A stretch of 64,000 nt of DNA from contig JBAIAA010000666.1 in NCBI GenBank assembly GCA_037893245.1, forward strand, positions 310,001-374,000, in the 5' to 3' direction. The position numbers were made by a program, and so were the translations under genes. Origin of the DNA: Crossaster papposus. Taxonomy: Eukaryota; Echinodermata; Asteroidea; Velatida; Solasteridae. The notes below the pieces were generated by a model. The model saw only the letters and a list, made by a program, of their open reading frames with translations. It did not search any database and was not told the origin of the DNA. Positions 61,073 through 64,000 of this stretch are shown here, piece after piece. Each line of letters starts with the position of its first letter. Position 1 is the stretch's first letter.

Positions 61073-61338
61073 TTATGCGCAAGATACATTGAGCATAAGG
61101 CTACGAAATTACTTTTTCACTAATGTAATTTCATTAACAAAATACCACAGTGGAAATTCGAACTCGGCCAGCGAATTGTTATCAGCCGCGTCACAGACGG
61201 CGCCTCTAAAGCGATTGGCATTGATGTTGGTATTCTTGTTGTTGTTTTTGTTGCTGCGCCAATTTTGACATGCGGGAACTTCTAAGTAAGTACCTGAAGA
61301 GAGCAACTACAATGACAACCAAAGTAAAATTGAAAACA

Positions 61339-61410
61339 TTCCCACACCGGGAATCGAACCCGGGCCACGGCGGTGAGAGCACCGGATCCTAACCACTAGA
61401 CCGTATGGGA
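61339..61410 (-). tRNA. tRNA-Glu(CUC) copy 82, T8C variant
   Basis: T8C and C30T; counterpart of copy 49 at +19814. Confidence 0.72.
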
Positions 61411-61675
61411 TTATGCAGAAGATCCATTGAGCATTAGGCTACGAAATTACTTTTTCACTGATGTAATTCCATTAACAAAATACCACAGTGGAAATTCGAA
61501 CTCGGCCAGCGAATTGTTATCAGCCGCGTCACAGACGGCGCCTCTAAAGCGATTGGCATTGATGTTGGTATTCTTGTTGTTGTTTTTGTTGCTGTGCCAA
61601 TTTTGACACGCGGGAACTTCTAAGTAAGTACATAAAGAGAGCAACTACAATGACAACCAAAGTAAAATTTAAAAT

Positions 61676-61747
61676 TTCCCACACCGGTAATCGAACCCGG
61701 GCCACGGCGGTGAGAGCGCCGGATCCTTACCACTAGACCATATGGGA
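61676..61747 (-). tRNA. tRNA-Glu(CUC) copy 83, variant
   Basis: C61A and a D-loop change; counterpart of copy 50. Confidence 0.68.
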
Positions 61748-62013
61748 TTATGCGGAAGATCCATTGAGCATTAGGCTACGAAATTACTTTTTCACTGATG
61801 TTATACCATTAACAAAATACCACACTGGAAAATCGAACTCGGCCAGCGAATTGTTTTCAGCCGCGTCACAGACGGCGCCTCTAAAGCGATTGGCATTGAT
61901 GTTGGTATTCTTGTTGTTTTTGTTGTTGCTGTGCCAATTTTGACACGCGCGAACTTCTAAGTAAGTACCTAAAGAGACCAACTACAATGACACCCAAAGT
62001 AAAATTTAAAACT

Positions 62014-62085
62014 TCCCCACACCGGGAATCGAACCCGGGCCACGGCGGTGAGAGCGCCGGATCCTAACCACTAGACCATATGGGA
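62014..62085 (-). tRNA. tRNA-Glu(CUC) copy 84
   Basis: A72G; counterpart of copy 51. Confidence 0.83.
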
Positions 62086-62360
62086 TTATGCGGAAGATCC
62101 ATTGAGCATTTGGCTATGAAATTACTTTTTCACTGATGTAATTCCATTAACAAAATACCACACTGGAAAATCGAACTCGGCCAGCGAATTGTTATCAGCC
62201 GCGCCACAGACGGGGCCTCTAAAGCGATTAGCATTGTTATTGGTATTATTGTTGTTGTTGTTGTTGTTGTTGTTGCTGTGCCAAATTCGACATGCGGGAA
62301 CTTCAAAGTAAGTACCTAAAGAGAGCAACTACAATGACAACCAAAGTAAAAGTTAAAACT

Positions 62361-62432
62361 TTCCCACACCGGGAATCGAACCCGGGCCACGGCGGTGAGA
62401 GCGCCGGATCCTAACCACGTGACCATATGGGA
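62361..62432 (-). tRNA. tRNA-Glu(CUC) copy 85, CACGTG variant
   Basis: T13A and A14C; counterpart of copy 52. Confidence 0.68.
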
Positions 62433-62698
62433 TTATGCGGAAGATCCATTGAGCATTAGTCTACGAAATTACTTTTTCACTGATGTAATTCCAATAACAA
62501 AATACCACACTGGAACATCGAACTCGGCCAGCGAATGGTAATCAGCCGCGTCACAGACGGCGCTTCTAAAGCGATTGGCATTGATGTTGGTATTCTTGTT
62601 GTTGTTTTTGTTGCTGTGCCAATTTTGACACGCGGGAACTTCTAAGTAAGTACCTAAAGAGAGCATCTACAATGACAACCAAAGTACAATTTAAAACT

Positions 62699-62770
62699 TT
62701 CCCACACCGGGAATCGAACCCGGGCCACGGGGGTGAGAGCGCCGGATCCTAACCACTAGACCATATGGGA
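62699..62770 (-). tRNA. tRNA-Glu(CUC) copy 86
   Basis: G40C; counterpart of copy 53. Confidence 0.78.
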
Positions 62771-63035
62771 TTATGCGGAAGATCCATTGAGCATAAGGCT
62801 ACGAAATTACTTTTTCACTGATGTAATTCCATTAACAAAATACCACAGTGGAAATTCGAACTCGGCCAGCGAATTGTTATCAGCCGCGTCACAGACGGCG
62901 CCTCTAAAGCGATTGGCATTGATGTTGGTATTCTTGTTGTTGTTGTTGTTGCTGTGCCAATTTTGACACGCGGGAACTTCTAAGTAAGTACATAAAGAGA
63001 GCAACTACAATGACAACCAAAGTAAAATTTAAAAT

Positions 63036-63107
63036 TTCCCACACCGGGAATCGAACCCGGGCCACGGCGGTGAGAGCGCCGGATCCTTACCACTAGACCA
63101 TATGGGA
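63036..63107 (-). tRNA. tRNA-Glu(CUC) copy 87
   Basis: D-loop T-to-A; counterpart of copy 54. Confidence 0.88.
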
Positions 63108-63373
63108 TTATGCGGAAGATCCATTGAGCATTAGGCTACGAAATTACTTTTTCACTGATGTTATACCATTAACAAAATACCACACTGGAAAATCGAACTC
63201 GGCCAGCGAATTGTTTTCAGCCGCGTCACAGACGGCGCCTCTAAAGCGATTGGCATTGATGTTGGTATTATTGTTGTTTTTGTTGTTGCTGTGCCAATTT
63301 TGACACGCGGGAACTTCTAAGTAAGTACCTAAAGAGACCAACTACAATGACAACCAAAGTAAAATTTAAAACT

Positions 63374-63445
63374 TTCCCACACCGGGAATCGAACCCGGGC
63401 CACGGCGGTGAGAGCGCCGGATCCTAACCACTAGACCATATGGGA
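63374..63445 (-). tRNA. tRNA-Glu(CUC) copy 88, consensus
   Basis: Exact array consensus; counterpart of copy 55. Confidence 0.93.
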
Positions 63446-63720
63446 TTATGCGGAAGATCCATTGAGCATTTGGCTATGAAATTACTTTTTCACTGATGTA
63501 ATTCCATTAACAAAATACCACACTGGAAAATCGAACTCCGCCAGCGAATTGTTATCAGCCGCGCCACAGACGGGGCCTCTAAAGCGATTAGCATTGTTAT
63601 TGGTATTATTGTTGTTGTTGTTGTTGTTGTTGTTGCTGTGCCAAATTCGACATGCGGGAACTTCTAAGTAAGTACCTAATGAGAGCAACTACAATGACAA
63701 CCAAAGTAAAAGTTAAAACT

Positions 63721-63792
63721 TTCCCACACCGGGAATCGAACCCGGGCCACGGCGGTGAGAGCGCCGGATCCTAACCACTAGAACATATGGGA
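63721..63792 (-). tRNA. tRNA-Glu(CUC) copy 89, variant
   Basis: G10T in the A box and D stem; otherwise consensus. Last complete copy in the window. Confidence 0.75.
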
Positions 63793-64000
63793 TTATGCGG
63801 AAGATCCATTGAGCATTAGGCTACGAAATTACTTTTTCACTGATGTAATTCCAATAACAAAATACCACACTGGAACATCGAACTCGGCCAGCGAATGGTA
63901 ATCAGCCGCGTCACAGACGGCGCTTCTAAAGCGATTGGCATTGATGTTGGTATTCTTGTTGTTGTTTTTGTTGCTGTGCCAATTTTGACACGCGGGAACT

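Larger units (their letters stand above)
57192..64000 (-). repeat. Satellite B resumes: 20 more tRNA-Glu monomers, open at the window end
   Basis: Same monomer and orientation as 25276-48570. It starts in the monomer half that complements the half ending at 48570. A 2052 bp, six-monomer duplication is visible: 57349-58344 recurs at 59401-60396. From about 60.0 kb to the window end the monomers match 39.5-44.2 kb in order, including private tRNA mutations (C61A at 61676 and 41862, A72G at 62014 and 42200). The array continues beyond the window. Confidence 0.96.

Overview
The window is eukaryotic, almost entirely repetitive DNA. I find no protein-coding gene that I can support. Two tandem satellite arrays lie directly against each other, and the second is interrupted by an 8.6 kb block. 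The organism is probably an animal: the tRNA in the second array is a standard metazoan-type tRNA-Glu with Pol III A and B boxes and T-run terminators, and there are no bacterial genes or operons. AGGCCT-core palindromes recur in both the satellite and the single-copy DNA, which I associate loosely with marine invertebrate genomes, but the sequence does not fix the species.

Region 1 (1-25275) is satellite A: about 116 head-to-tail copies of a ~217 bp monomer. Two monomer classes are present, and the rarer class recurs about every eighth monomer over long stretches. This gives a ~1.73 kb higher-order repeat, a recent 3460 bp tandem duplication (10566-17485) and a 3039 bp offset duplication. 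A ~196 bp foldback MITE-like element sits in one monomer (4950-5145).

Region 2 (25276-48570) is satellite B: 69 copies of a ~338 bp monomer, each with one minus-strand tRNA-Glu(CUC) gene, a 3'-half tRNA relic and a TTG microsatellite. Fifteen of the 89 tRNA copies in the window match the array consensus exactly. Others carry shared, linked mutations that define subfamilies. An 8-monomer higher-order repeat of 2701 bp is visible at 31.8-38.5 kb.

Region 3 (48571-57185) interrupts satellite B. It consists of two elements in tandem, 266 bp and about 8.3 kb long, with the same 70 bp left end, nearly the same ~70 bp right end and short terminal inverted repeats. Each is bounded by the hexamer TAGTAA. 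Removing them restores a satellite B monomer of the expected length and subtype, so this looks like precise insertion. The large element has no recognisable transposase or other gene; it holds minisatellites, a long pyrimidine tract and otherwise featureless DNA.

Region 4 (57186-64000) resumes satellite B with 20 more tRNA-Glu copies and runs off the window. Most of it is a near-copy of 39.5-44.2 kb of region 2.

The most interesting signals are the 89-copy tRNA-Glu array, the precise double insertion at TAGTAA, and the fact that all three visible edges of the tRNA array fall at the same point of the monomer.
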